Source: Ramlibacter sp. (GTDB lineage: Bacteria; Pseudomonadota; Gammaproteobacteria; Burkholderiales; Burkholderiaceae_C). From it: a stretch of 64,000 nucleotides of DNA. The stretch spans positions 372,001 through 436,000 of the forward strand of contig JADJPY010000003.1 of assembly GCA_016713005.1 (NCBI GenBank), written 5' to 3'. The translations under genes were made by a program, and so were the position numbers. Positions 51,879-61,100 of this stretch are shown one piece after another (within the stretch, counting starts at the first letter, position 1; each line of letters starts with the position of its first letter). Below the pieces are notes generated by a model. It had not been told where the DNA came from. It saw only the letters and a list, made by a program, of their open reading frames with translations, and made no database searches.

Positions 51879-52931
51879 TCAGCTTGCCTTCGGCGCAACC
51901 GGCGGGCGCAGGTAGTGCAATGCGCGATCCCGCACGGCCTGCGGGCTGTACAGCGCTTCCACGGCCCTGCGGGCCTGCGCCCCCATGCGCATGCGCAGGT
52001 CCACATCCTTGCGGAGTGTCTCCAGGATGTCCAGCGCCTCTTCCTGGGTGTCAAACAGAAAGGCGTCCATACCGTCGCGGATGTACTCGGAGTATCCGCC
52101 CCAACGGTGCGCCACGACGGGCAGGCCACTGGCCATGGCTTCGAACAGCACCGTGGCGAATGTGTCGTACCAGGTGCCGGTCCGGAAGAAAAAACAATCC
52201 AGGCCGTGGAGAAAGTCCGTGGCAGGTTCCGAGCGCACAGGCATCACATGCATCCGGGGGTGGCGTTGCAACATCGGCGCGATGCAGGTGGCACCCATCA
52301 AACGCACGGCAGCACCGCGCGACAGCAGCGCCGAGTACAACGGCGGGTCATTGACGAAGTCGTGCTTCTCGACCACATCGCGGCTCAAACGCCCGACAAC
52401 AAACCGGTCCGACGGCGCAGCGCCGGCACGGGGGCGAAACAAGTCGATGCTCATGGGAACCGGATGAACCGGGCCCGGCAGGTCGTAAAACCGGCGCTGG
52501 GCATCGCACACAAAAACATGATCCACCGGGCAACCTGTTTCCAGCAGGGCCGCGCGAACGGGCGCGTGATCACGCTCCCAGACGATTGTGGCGACCTGGG
52601 TGATGCGCGAGACGTCTCCCAGGCGCAACCAGGCACCCGGAAGCCACCATTCTCCGAGCAGGATCACATGCCCGCGGCGGGGAAAGTGCCCCGACCCGGG
52701 ACGATGGCGGCGTGGCAACGCAATTTGCTCGATGCCCCTGCGAGCCGAGAAAACGGCGTCCGGTTCGCCATAGTCTGCCCAGCAGCGAACATCGTCGTGC
52801 ACCTGCCGAAGCGCCGCCGCCAGATTGAGCGCATACCACTCGGTGCCGCCCGATGCATTGGCGAATTCGCTGACGACGTGAATCGTCCGGTCCGTCTGGG
52901 GTCGGCGGTCTGGTGCGGTGTTGGCTGTCAT
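51879..52931 (-). CDS. GT4-like glycosyltransferase, paralogue B
   Basis: A 350-residue paralogue of the proteins at 49650 and 52928. It shares RTIHVVSEFANASGGTEWYA, VFVCDAQRRFYDLPGPVHPV, FVVGRLSRDVVEKHDFVNDP, AVRLMGATCIAPML and DTFATVLFEAMASGLPVVAH. The last ~60 residues (QARRAVEALYSPQAVRDRAL) form the terminal helices of the GT-B fold. Its ATG overlaps the stop of paralogue C (ATGA), so the two are co-translated from the NDH-2 promoter. Confidence 0.83.
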   Translation of the reverse strand: MTANTAPDRRPQTDRTIHVVSEFANASGGTEWYALNLAAALRQVHDDVRCWADYGEPDAVFSARRGIEQIALPRRHRPGSGHFPRRGHVILLGEWWLPGAWLRLGDVSRITQVATIVWERDHAPVRAALLETGCPVDHVFVCDAQRRFYDLPGPVHPVPMSIDLFRPRAGAAPSDRFVVGRLSRDVVEKHDFVNDPPLYSALLSRGAAVRLMGATCIAPMLQRHPRMHVMPVRSEPATDFLHGLDCFFFRTGTWYDTFATVLFEAMASGLPVVAHRWGGYSEYIRDGMDAFLFDTQEEALDILETLRKDVDLRMRMGAQARRAVEALYSPQAVRDRALHYLRPPVAPKAS

Positions 52932-53974
52932 CGGGCTGGCGCCGCGCCTGCGTAACCGCTGGAGCGCTGGTCATTTGCGGCCTTGCCATACAAAGACTCT
53001 ACGGTGGCGCGGGCAGCCCGCCCGACACGCTCGCGCAGGGCAGGGTCGCCCTGGAGACGCGCCAGGATGTTCAGCGCCTGCGCTTGCGTGTCAAAGAGGA
53101 ATGCATCCACACCGTCGGTGAGGTACTCCGCGTACCCGCCCCAGCGGTGCGCCACCACCGGCAGGCCGCAGGCCATGGCCTCGAAGACCACCATGGCAAA
53201 GGTGTCGAACGCCTGTCCAGTACGGAAAAACAGGCAATCAAGCCCATGCAGGAACTGTATGGCCGGCTCACTGCCGGCTGCAGGCAATTGCAGCCCGGGG
53301 TGGCCTTGCGGCAGCAGTTGCCGGATCACATGGGCGCCCATCAGGCGCACTTGCGCCCCGCTCGCCAGCAGTTGCGCGTAGAGCGCAGGGTCATTGACAA
53401 AGTCGTGTTTGGCTTCCACGTCGCGGCTCAGTCGGCCCACCACAAAGCGGTCGGGACGCACCAGCGCAGCGCGTGGACGGAAGAGGTCGATGTCGATGGG
53501 CACCGGATGCACCGCGCCCGGCAGGTCGTACAGGCGGCGCTGCACGTCGCAGGAAAACACATACTCCACCGGGCAGCGCCTGCGGGCAAGCACCTTGCGG
53601 AACCACTCGTGGCGGTGTGAACGCACCACCGTCAGGACCTGCACGATGCGCCGCGGCTGCATGGTGTGAAACCACGGTCCTGGTTCCCAGAAGTCACCCA
53701 CCAGCACCAGATTGCCGCGCTCGGGAGCCTCTCCGGGCCCGGGGCCCGTTCGCCGGATCTCGGGCATGGCATTGAATGGGGCGACGATCTCGCGGTGGTT
53801 GCACCACAGATCCACCTCGTGACCGGCACGCCGCAATGCCCGGGCCAGGTTGAGCGCGTGCCATTCAGAACCACCCACCGCGTTGCCAAACGGGCTCACC
53901 ACATGCACGCGGTCCTCTGGTTGGCTTGAGGGCACCGGTGGTGGTTCGGCTGGACGACCGGACAGCCAGGACAT
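52928..53974 (-). CDS. GT4-like glycosyltransferase, paralogue C
   Basis: The 348-residue protein has RVHVVSPFGNAVGGSEWHAL, EYVFSCDVQRRLYDLPGAVH, FVVGRLSRDVEAKHDFVNDP and DTFAMVVFEAMACGLPVVAH, matching paralogues A and B. Its C-terminus ends YAGAAPAR. ATG 53974 overlaps the NDH-2 stop (TGATG). The three proteins probably act in one surface-polysaccharide or glycolipid pathway, but no polymerase, flippase or sugar-nucleotide gene is nearby. Confidence 0.82.
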   Translation of the reverse strand: MSWLSGRPAEPPPVPSSQPEDRVHVVSPFGNAVGGSEWHALNLARALRRAGHEVDLWCNHREIVAPFNAMPEIRRTGPGPGEAPERGNLVLVGDFWEPGPWFHTMQPRRIVQVLTVVRSHRHEWFRKVLARRRCPVEYVFSCDVQRRLYDLPGAVHPVPIDIDLFRPRAALVRPDRFVVGRLSRDVEAKHDFVNDPALYAQLLASGAQVRLMGAHVIRQLLPQGHPGLQLPAAGSEPAIQFLHGLDCLFFRTGQAFDTFAMVVFEAMACGLPVVAHRWGGYAEYLTDGVDAFLFDTQAQALNILARLQGDPALRERVGRAARATVESLYGKAANDQRSSGYAGAAPAR

Positions 53975-55341
53975 CAGGCGGCGGGCTCCGATGGGGTGGG
54001 CGCACTCCCGCGTGCTCCACCGGTGACGACGCGTGCGTAGCGCGCAAAACTCCAGTAGGCCCACGCCCAGTCCATCAGCACCACCAGGCGGTTGCGAAAC
54101 CCGATCAGGAAATAGACGTGCGCAAACAGCCAGAACAGCCAGGCGAAGTAACCCGAGAAACGCACGGGCCCCATGGGAGAGGCCAGGTCAACCACGGCCG
54201 AATTGCGACCGATGGTGGCCAGGTTGCCGTAGTCGCGGTAGCGAAATGGCCGGGTGGGCTGACCGGCGAGTCGCCGAAGTAAGTTGGCGGCCACGGCGCG
54301 GCCCATCTGCTTGGCGCCAGGTGACACACCGGGCACGGGCGTGGGCTCGCGTCCAGGCGCGTGGCTCATGGCAGCAGCCAGATCACCGATGACGCTGACG
54401 CCGGGGTGCCCCGCCAGGCTCAGGTCAGGCTGCACCCGCACGCGACCTGCGCGGTCCGTCTCGCATCCGGTTGCCGCTGCGAGCTGCAGCCCCAGAGGCG
54501 AGGCCGCCACACCGGCTGCCCAGACCATGCATTTGCTATGAATTTGATAGCGGGTCAAGTCCGCACCATGGGGGCTGGAGGCCGATTCGACTGTCAAACC
54601 GCCCGAGTCGATGGCCGTAACTCGGGCGTTCAGGCGCACCTGAACGCCAAGACGTTCGAGCTGCTCGCGGGCGCGCCGGCTCAGTGTTTCGGGCATGGCC
54701 TGCAGGACGCGTGGCCCGCCCTCGAGCAGGATGATCCTGGCGCTGGCCGGGTCAATCCGGCGGAATTCGCCGGGCAGGGTATGGCGGGCGATCTCGGCCA
54801 GCGTGCCGGCCATTTCCACGCCAGTCGGTCCTCCGCCCACCACCACGAAGGTGAGCCAGGCGTCGCGCCTGGTGTCGTCGGGCTCGTTCTCGGCCGCTTC
54901 AAAGGCAAGCAGGATGCGCCGGCGGATCTCAAAGGCGTCGTCCAGTGTCTTCAGGCCTGGCGCATATGTCGCCCAGTCGTCGCGTCCAAAGTAGCTGTGG
55001 GTGGCGCCAGCGGCCACGATCAGGTGGTCCCACGGCAGGGCGGTCCCGTCCCTGAGCAAGACCCGGCGTGACAGTGCGTCAATCGTGGTCACTTCACCCA
55101 GCAGCGTGCGCACATTGCCTTGCTGGCGGAACAGGTGGCGGATCGGGGCCGCGATGGCCGGAGCCGACAGCCCTGCGGTGGCCACCTGGTAGAGCAGCGG
55201 CTGGAACAGGTGGTGGTTGGTCTTGTCGACCAGCGTCACGTCAACCGCCGCGCCACGCAGGGCCTTGGCCGCCTCGAGCCCGCCAAATCCGCAACCAATG
55301 ATGACGACGCGGGGGCGAGACGCAGGAGGTACATAGGACAT
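53974..55341 (-). CDS. ndh: Type II NADH:quinone oxidoreductase (NDH-2) with an inserted element
   Basis: NDH-2 passes electrons from NADH to quinone without pumping protons. The 455-residue protein has FAD-binding VVIIGCGFGGLEAAKAL, LIVAAGATHSYFG, the NAD-binding FVVVGGGPTGVEMAGTLAEI, the second FAD motif VSVIGDLAAA, quinone-site GAKQMGRAVAANLLRRLAG, and a C-terminal membrane helix (GYFAWLFWLFAHVYFLIGFR). Around residues 253-270 a peptide ending LTRYQIHSKCM, just before VWAAGVAASPLG, is encoded by a full palindromic element and looks like an insertion in a surface loop. ATG 55341 was chosen. Confidence 0.91.
   Translation of the reverse strand: MSYVPPASRPRVVIIGCGFGGLEAAKALRGAAVDVTLVDKTNHHLFQPLLYQVATAGLSAPAIAAPIRHLFRQQGNVRTLLGEVTTIDALSRRVLLRDGTALPWDHLIVAAGATHSYFGRDDWATYAPGLKTLDDAFEIRRRILLAFEAAENEPDDTRRDAWLTFVVVGGGPTGVEMAGTLAEIARHTLPGEFRRIDPASARIILLEGGPRVLQAMPETLSRRAREQLERLGVQVRLNARVTAIDSGGLTVESASSPHGADLTRYQIHSKCMVWAAGVAASPLGLQLAAATGCETDRAGRVRVQPDLSLAGHPGVSVIGDLAAAMSHAPGREPTPVPGVSPGAKQMGRAVAANLLRRLAGQPTRPFRYRDYGNLATIGRNSAVVDLASPMGPVRFSGYFAWLFWLFAHVYFLIGFRNRLVVLMDWAWAYWSFARYARVVTGGARGSAPTPSEPAA
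54531..54584 (-). repeat. Full-length palindromic element, copy 4 (in-frame inside NDH-2)
   Basis: On the minus strand this reads CCTCCAGCCCCCATGG, then TGCGGACTTGACCC, then GCTATCAAATTCATAGC and AAAT. It aligns with the intergenic copy at 39304 (GGCTCCAGCCCCCGCCAG, then CTATCAAAACCATAG). It has the same sense as the gene and keeps the frame open. Confidence 0.72.
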
Positions 55342-55410
55342 GCGGGGATTATGCGAGACGGCTGCACTCAGTTGCGCCACAATCCGCGTTGCTGTGCGCC
55401 ACGAAATTTC

Positions 55411-56301
55411 ATGACCGACCTCTCTTCCCCAAATGCCCGATCGGACCGCTGGGGCAAGCCCATGCGAGGCTGGCGCCTGTGGCTATACACGATCATCTTC
55501 GAAGCAGATACGCGAGCGGGGCAACTGTTTGACAGATGGCTCATCGCCCTGATCCTCGTCAGCCTGGTCGTGGTGGCCGCCGACAGCGTGGAAGCACTGC
55601 AACGGCGCTTTCATCTGGTGTTTTTTTCCCTGGAGTGGCTGTTCACTGTGCTTTTTTCCGTGGAGTACATCGCACGCCTGACCTGCGTGCGCCACCCCTT
55701 GCGTTACGCCACCAGCTTCTTCGGCATTGTTGACCTGCTGGCCATACTGCCCACCTACCTGGCGCTGCTGTTTCCCGAACTGCACGCTCTCATTGATGTG
55801 CGGGTGCTGCGGCTGCTGCGCGTGTTCCGCGTGTTCAAACTGGCCGAATACGTGAGCGAGTACCAGGCATTGGGCGCTGCGCTGGTGGCCAGCCGCCGCA
55901 AGATCCTGGTGTTCCTGTCGGTCGTCCTTATGGTTGTGGTCATCATGGGAACCGTGATGTATGTGGTGGAAGGCCCGAGGAATGGCTTTACCAGTATCCC
56001 GACTTCGGTGTATTGGGCGATTACGACGATGACCACTGTCGGTTTTGGCGACATCACGCCCAAGACCGACTTCGGCCGATTGATCGCTTCCATGATGATG
56101 CTGTTGGGTTGGGGCACACTGGCTGTTCCCACCGGCATCGTCACTGCGGAGATGACCTTCAGGCGGGTCCAGCCACCCCAACCTACCACGCGTACCTGCC
56201 ACGAATGCCTCACGGAAGGCCATTTGCCTCAGGCGATTTACTGTCAACACTGTGGGGCACCGCTGCCGGCCTACCAGCAATCCGGCGGTGCCGGCGCATG
56301 A
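55411..56301 (+). CDS. Voltage-gated potassium channel (Kv-type) with C-terminal zinc ribbon
   Basis: The 296-residue membrane protein has six helices. S4 is arginine-rich (RVLRLLRVFRVFKLAEYVSE), and the pore loop carries the K+ filter TMTTVGFGDIT near residues 206-216. After S6 a ~40-residue tail holds CHECLTEGHLPQAIYCQHCG, a CxxC...CxxC zinc ribbon. The last module is uncommon for bacterial Kv channels and may sense metal or redox state. The stop overlaps the next gene's ATG (ATGA). Confidence 0.92.
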   Translation: MTDLSSPNARSDRWGKPMRGWRLWLYTIIFEADTRAGQLFDRWLIALILVSLVVVAADSVEALQRRFHLVFFSLEWLFTVLFSVEYIARLTCVRHPLRYATSFFGIVDLLAILPTYLALLFPELHALIDVRVLRLLRVFRVFKLAEYVSEYQALGAALVASRRKILVFLSVVLMVVVIMGTVMYVVEGPRNGFTSIPTSVYWAITTMTTVGFGDITPKTDFGRLIASMMMLLGWGTLAVPTGIVTAEMTFRRVQPPQPTTRTCHECLTEGHLPQAIYCQHCGAPLPAYQQSGGAGA

Positions 56302-57326
56302 CTCGGCCCGATCTGAGCCTTTCCGTGCTGGACCAGTCCGTCGCCGCCGCCGGGCGGCCGCAGGATGAGGCCATCCGCCACACGCTGGCACTGGCCCGGT
56401 GCTGCGAAACGCTGGGTTACCACCGCTTCTGGGTGAGCGAACACCACAGCCACCCCACCATCGTGGGCACCGCGCCCGAAGTGCTGATGGCCGCCATCGC
56501 CGCGCGCACCCGGCGCATCCGCATCGGCAGCGCCGGCGTGATGCTGCCGCACTACGCGCCGCTCAAGGTGGCCGAGCAGTTCCGTGTGCTGGACGCGCTG
56601 GCGCCCGGGCGCATCGACCTGGGTGTGGGTCGTGCACCCGGCAGCGACCGGCGCACCTCCATGCTGCTGAACCCCGACCCGCAGGCTTCGGAGCAGTTTG
56701 CCCAGCAAGTGCTGGAGCTGCAGGCCTGGGTGGGCGAGGGCGTGCACACCGGCGGCATGCCACCGGGGCACCCTGGCCACGGCGTGCATGCCCTGCCACA
56801 CGGCACAACAGCGCCCGTACTGTGGATGCTGGGCAGCTCGGACTACGGCGCGCGGCTGGCCGCGCAACTGGGCGTGCCGTATGCGTTTGCCTACTTCATC
56901 ACCGATGGCCTGGGCGCGGCCGAGGCGCTGCACCTGTACCGCAGCGGCTACCGGCCCAATGACGTCAACCCGCAGCCCCATGCGCTGCTGTGTGTCTGGG
57001 CATTGGCCGCCGATACGGAGGCGGAGGCCTGGCACCTCTTCAAAAGCCGCGCACGCATGCGCATGGACCGCAACCTCGGTCGCCTGGGCCCGCTGCCCGC
57101 GCCCGAACATGCCGAGCGCGCCTGGAGCGAAGCCGAACGCGCCGCGTTGGAGCAACTGCGCCAGGGCGCGCTGGTGGGCAGCGGCCCTCAAGTGGCCGAA
57201 AAGCTGTGCGCGCTGGCCGCGCAGCACGCCGTGGACGAGCTGGCCGTCATCACCTGGACGCACGACCCGGCCGCGCAGCAGCGCTCATATGAGCTGTTGG
57301 CTCGTGAATTGGGTTTGATTGGCTGA
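56298..57326 (+). CDS. Luciferase-like (LLM class) flavin-dependent monooxygenase
   Basis: The 342-residue TIM-barrel protein follows the single-subunit LLM group. It has LSVLDQSVAAAGRPQDEAIR, YHRFWVSEHHSHPTIVGTAP, RIRIGSAGVMLPHYAPLKVA, GRIDLGVGRAPGSDRRTSML, and MLGSSDYGARLAAQLGVPYA. These enzymes use reduced FMN to oxidise diverse substrates, and many members are uncharacterised. It is co-translated with the potassium channel gene through ATGA. A palindromic element follows 15 bases after the stop. Confidence 0.9.
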   Translation: MTRPDLSLSVLDQSVAAAGRPQDEAIRHTLALARCCETLGYHRFWVSEHHSHPTIVGTAPEVLMAAIAARTRRIRIGSAGVMLPHYAPLKVAEQFRVLDALAPGRIDLGVGRAPGSDRRTSMLLNPDPQASEQFAQQVLELQAWVGEGVHTGGMPPGHPGHGVHALPHGTTAPVLWMLGSSDYGARLAAQLGVPYAFAYFITDGLGAAEALHLYRSGYRPNDVNPQPHALLCVWALAADTEAEAWHLFKSRARMRMDRNLGRLGPLPAPEHAERAWSEAERAALEQLRQGALVGSGPQVAEKLCALAAQHAVDELAVITWTHDPAAQQRSYELLARELGLIG

Positions 57327-57341
57327 ACGAGGGAAATTTGG

Positions 57342-57401
57342 GAAAAATCCGGCTGTAGCCCCCGTGGATTCTTGGTTACCCACTATAAAAATGGTAGCAA
57401 A
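57342..57401 (+). repeat. Full-length palindromic element, copy 5 (intergenic)
   Basis: This copy reads GGAAAAATCCGGCTGTAGCC, CCCGTGGATTCTTGGTTACC, then CACTATAAAAATGGTAGCAA. It is the cleanest match to the shared pattern and lies just after the luciferase-like gene, immediately before the damaged poly-G region. Confidence 0.7.
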
Positions 57402-58021
57402 CGGAGACAGAAACGCTGCTCTATCTACATTTTCTAGAAAAGGTTTTTCGGGGGGGCGGGCAGGCGGGGGGGGGGGGGGGGGGGGGGGGGGGGGCGAGGT
57501 GGAGGGCCTCGTTGATCTCCATGATTGACAAAGTGATCGAACCTTCGAAAAACAGCCTGGAAACTCGTCGCATTTGTCATGCGTTTCTCTACGGGCTTTT
57601 ACCGGCCCTGAGCAGCATGCATTACAAAGGGCCCCCAGTCCGGGGGGGGGGGGGGTTTTCCGGGGGGCCCCCCCCCAGGGGGGGGGAGGTGTTTGGCCTG
57701 AGGAGTTGGCAGCGAGTGCGCTTCGTGTTCGACGATGTAAACGACTCGATCGATTGGGCGGTGTGTCGCGCGGCGACAGACATTCGGAAAACCAGCATGT
57801 AGGGTAATGAAAGGGTCGAAAGTTGATTTCGTCGCGTCGTCAACTATGGACACATGTCGAATGAATGCGCCTTGTCTGAAAAACTCCGCAAGCAAATCAA
57901 GATGATTCTTGTAGCGGTCAAAGTCAGTCGAAGCATGAAGTGGTTCGTCTGGAGCAAATCCAATCTTCGACCTGATGCGCAACCAAGGTTCTTCGACACT
58001 TTTTGCGCGATGATTCCACAA

Positions 58022-58069
<48 letters not shown>

Positions 58070-58072
58070 GGT

Positions 58073-58107
<35 letters not shown>

Positions 58108-61100
58108 CGGGGGGGGACACAATTCGTGGTCGGGCAAGTTTCATTCGGAATGCCAGAATCCGTCAAACTCTAGGAGACAGTCAGTGCCCCAGTCGACCAT
58201 GCCCGCCTTTCCGACAGCCGTTGCCGGCAGCCTGCCCAAGCCCGCCTGGCTGGCCGAGACGCAGAAACTGTGGCCGCAATGGAAATCGCAGGGCGACGAG
58301 CTGCGCCAGGCCAAGGCGGACGCCACGCTGCTGTGGATCAAGGCGCAGGAGGACGCGGGGCTGGACATCGTGGGCGACGGCGAGCAGGCGCGCCAGCACT
58401 TTGTGCACGGCTTCTTGGAGCAGGTCGAGGGCATCGACTTCGAGAACAAGGTCAAGATGGGCATCCGCAACAACCGCTATAACGCCATGGTGCCGCAGGT
58501 TGTAGCGCCCCTGCGGCTGCGGGGCCGCGTGCATGCCTTCGAGGCGCAGCTGGCGCGCGCCCACACCAAGAAGAAGCTCAAGTTCACCCTGCCCGGGCCG
58601 ATGACGATCGTCGACACGGTGGCCGACAGCTTCTATGGCGACAGGGTCAAGATGGCGTTCGCCTTTGCCGAACTGCTCAATCAGGAGGCGCTGGCGCTGC
58701 AGGCCGATGGCGTGGACATCATCCAGTTTGACGAACCGGCCTTCAATGTCTACATGGCCGAGGCCGCCGACTGGGGCGTGCGGGCGCTGGAGCGTGCGGC
58801 GCGGGGCCTTGCCTGCACCACCGCCGTGCACATCTGCTACGGCTACGGCATCCAGGCCAACGTCGACTGGAAACAGACGCTGGGCGATGAGTGGCGGCAG
58901 TACGAGGCCGTGTTCCCTGCGCTGGCCAGGAGCAGCATCCAGCAGGTGAGCCTGGAGTGCTTCCACAGCCACGTGCCGCCCGACCTGATGCGCCTGCTGG
59001 ACGGCAAGGACGTGATGGTGGGCGTGATCGACGTGGCCAGCGACGTGGTGGAGACACCCGAGCAGGTGGCCGACACCATCGGCACCGCGCTGCAGTTTGT
59101 GGCCCGGGAAAGACTGATCCCCTGCACCAACTGCGGCCTGGCCCCCATGAGCCGCGAGGTGGCTCTGGCCAAGCTGGACGCGCTGGCCAAAGGGGCTGCG
59201 CTGGCGCGCCAGCGCTACGGCGCCTGAACGGCCGCGCGTCCTTCCTGCGCGGGTCAGCCCTTGGGCTGGGGCGGCAGGCTCCTGAGGTAGAGGTACATCG
59301 CACGCAGGTCGGTGTCGTTCATTTCGCGCAGCGACACAAACGGCATGACCTTGACGGTGCTGCCGTCCGGGCGCTTGCCGGTCTTGAACATCCTGGTCAT
59401 GGCCTCGTCGGTGGGGTACTGCGGCATCACGCTGCCTTCACCCGGCGTGAGGTTGGCCGCAGCCGGCCAGTCCGGCGGTCCACCGGGAATCTTGCCGCCA
59501 GCGAGCTTCTCGCCGTGGCAACCGATGCACATGTTGGCCACATAGGCGCCGTGCGCCAGCGTCACACCCTCGGCCACGGGCTGCTGCGGGGGCAGGCTGT
59601 GATTGATCTTGGCGGCCGCGTCCTTGATGGCGCCAAATCCGTACAGCACGCGCACCGGCAGTGGCAGCTCCACGACGGCGCCCTGGCCCGGTGCGGGTGC
59701 GAGCGAGCGGACATATGCCACCAGCGAGGCGAGGTCGTCGTCGGTGAGCCGGTTGTAGTCCTCGCTGGGCATGATCATCAGCGCGCGCCCCTTGGGGTTG
59801 ACGCCGTGGCGGATGCTGCGCACCCAATCCACCGGCTGGTAACCCGCTACCACGCCGCCAGTGCCGGTGGTGATGTTGGGGCCGCCGATGCGCAGGCCCT
59901 TGCCGTCATCGGCGAAGATCGCCCCGGTGCCGGCGGCGCCGTGGCAGTCCACGCAGCCGCGCGATGCATACAGGTATTTGCCACGCGCCAGCGACTGCGG
60001 GTCGTCACGGAACGCCACCGGCTTTACCGGCACATCCACCTGGCGGATCATCTTGCTGTTGGCGCGTTGCACGCCCACTGCGGCCACCAGCGCCGCGAAG
60101 ACAACCAGGCCGAGCAAAATTGCCAGTGTCCAGCGAATCCACTTGCTTTTCATGACGGACTTTCCTCTCGTTGGTGCCCAGCACCGTGTGTTTTCAGTGT
60201 TGAATATAGCTGGCACTGGTGTAGGCTGTCACGTATGAGCACGCATGAACATACGCACCCTCACCCGCATCCACATCCATCTGGCGACACCCCGTGGAAG
60301 CACGACGGTGTGCGCGTCATCCCCGGCACACAGCTGGATGGCAACGTACCGTCCACCCCCGGCATGGACCGCAAGGCGGCAATCAATTTTGCCCGGGTCG
60401 GCGCGCAAAAGCTCTGGGCAGGCACGGTGACCATCCACGCCAACGCAAAAACCGGCGCACACCATCACGGCCCGCTGGAAAGCGTGATCTATGTGGTGCG
60501 TGGCCGAGCACGCATGCGTTGGGGCGAACGCCTGGAATTCACCGCCGAAGCGGGGCCCGGAGACTTCATCTATGTGCCGCCGTTTGTTCCGCACCAGGAG
60601 ATCAACGCCAGCCCCACCGAGACGCTGGAATGCGTGCTGTGCCGCAGCGACGGTCAGGCCGTAGCGGTCAACCTGGACATCGAGCCCGCCGAAAAGCCCG
60701 AGCAGGTCTTGTGGGTGGACCCGACGCACCCGACCGGCGGCGTCTAGCTCAGTCGGCGACCTTCAGCACCAGCTTGCCGAAGTTGGCGCCCGAGAACAGC
60801 TTGAGCAGCGCTTCGGGAAAGTTTTCAAGGCCCTCCACCACGTCTTCCTTGCTCTTCATGCGGCCGTCCTTCAGGTAGCCCGCCATTTCGGCAATGGCCA
60901 GGTGGTAGCGGTCGGCGTAGTCGAACACCACGATGCCTTCCATGCGCGCGCGGTTGACCAGCAGGCTCAGGTAGTTCTTGGGGCCCTGCACCGGCGTGGT
61001 GTTGTTGTACTGGCTGATGGCGCCACAGATGATGATGCGCGCGCCGCGCGTGGTGCGGGCCAGAACGTCGTCCAGGATCTCGCCGCCCACGTTGTCAAAG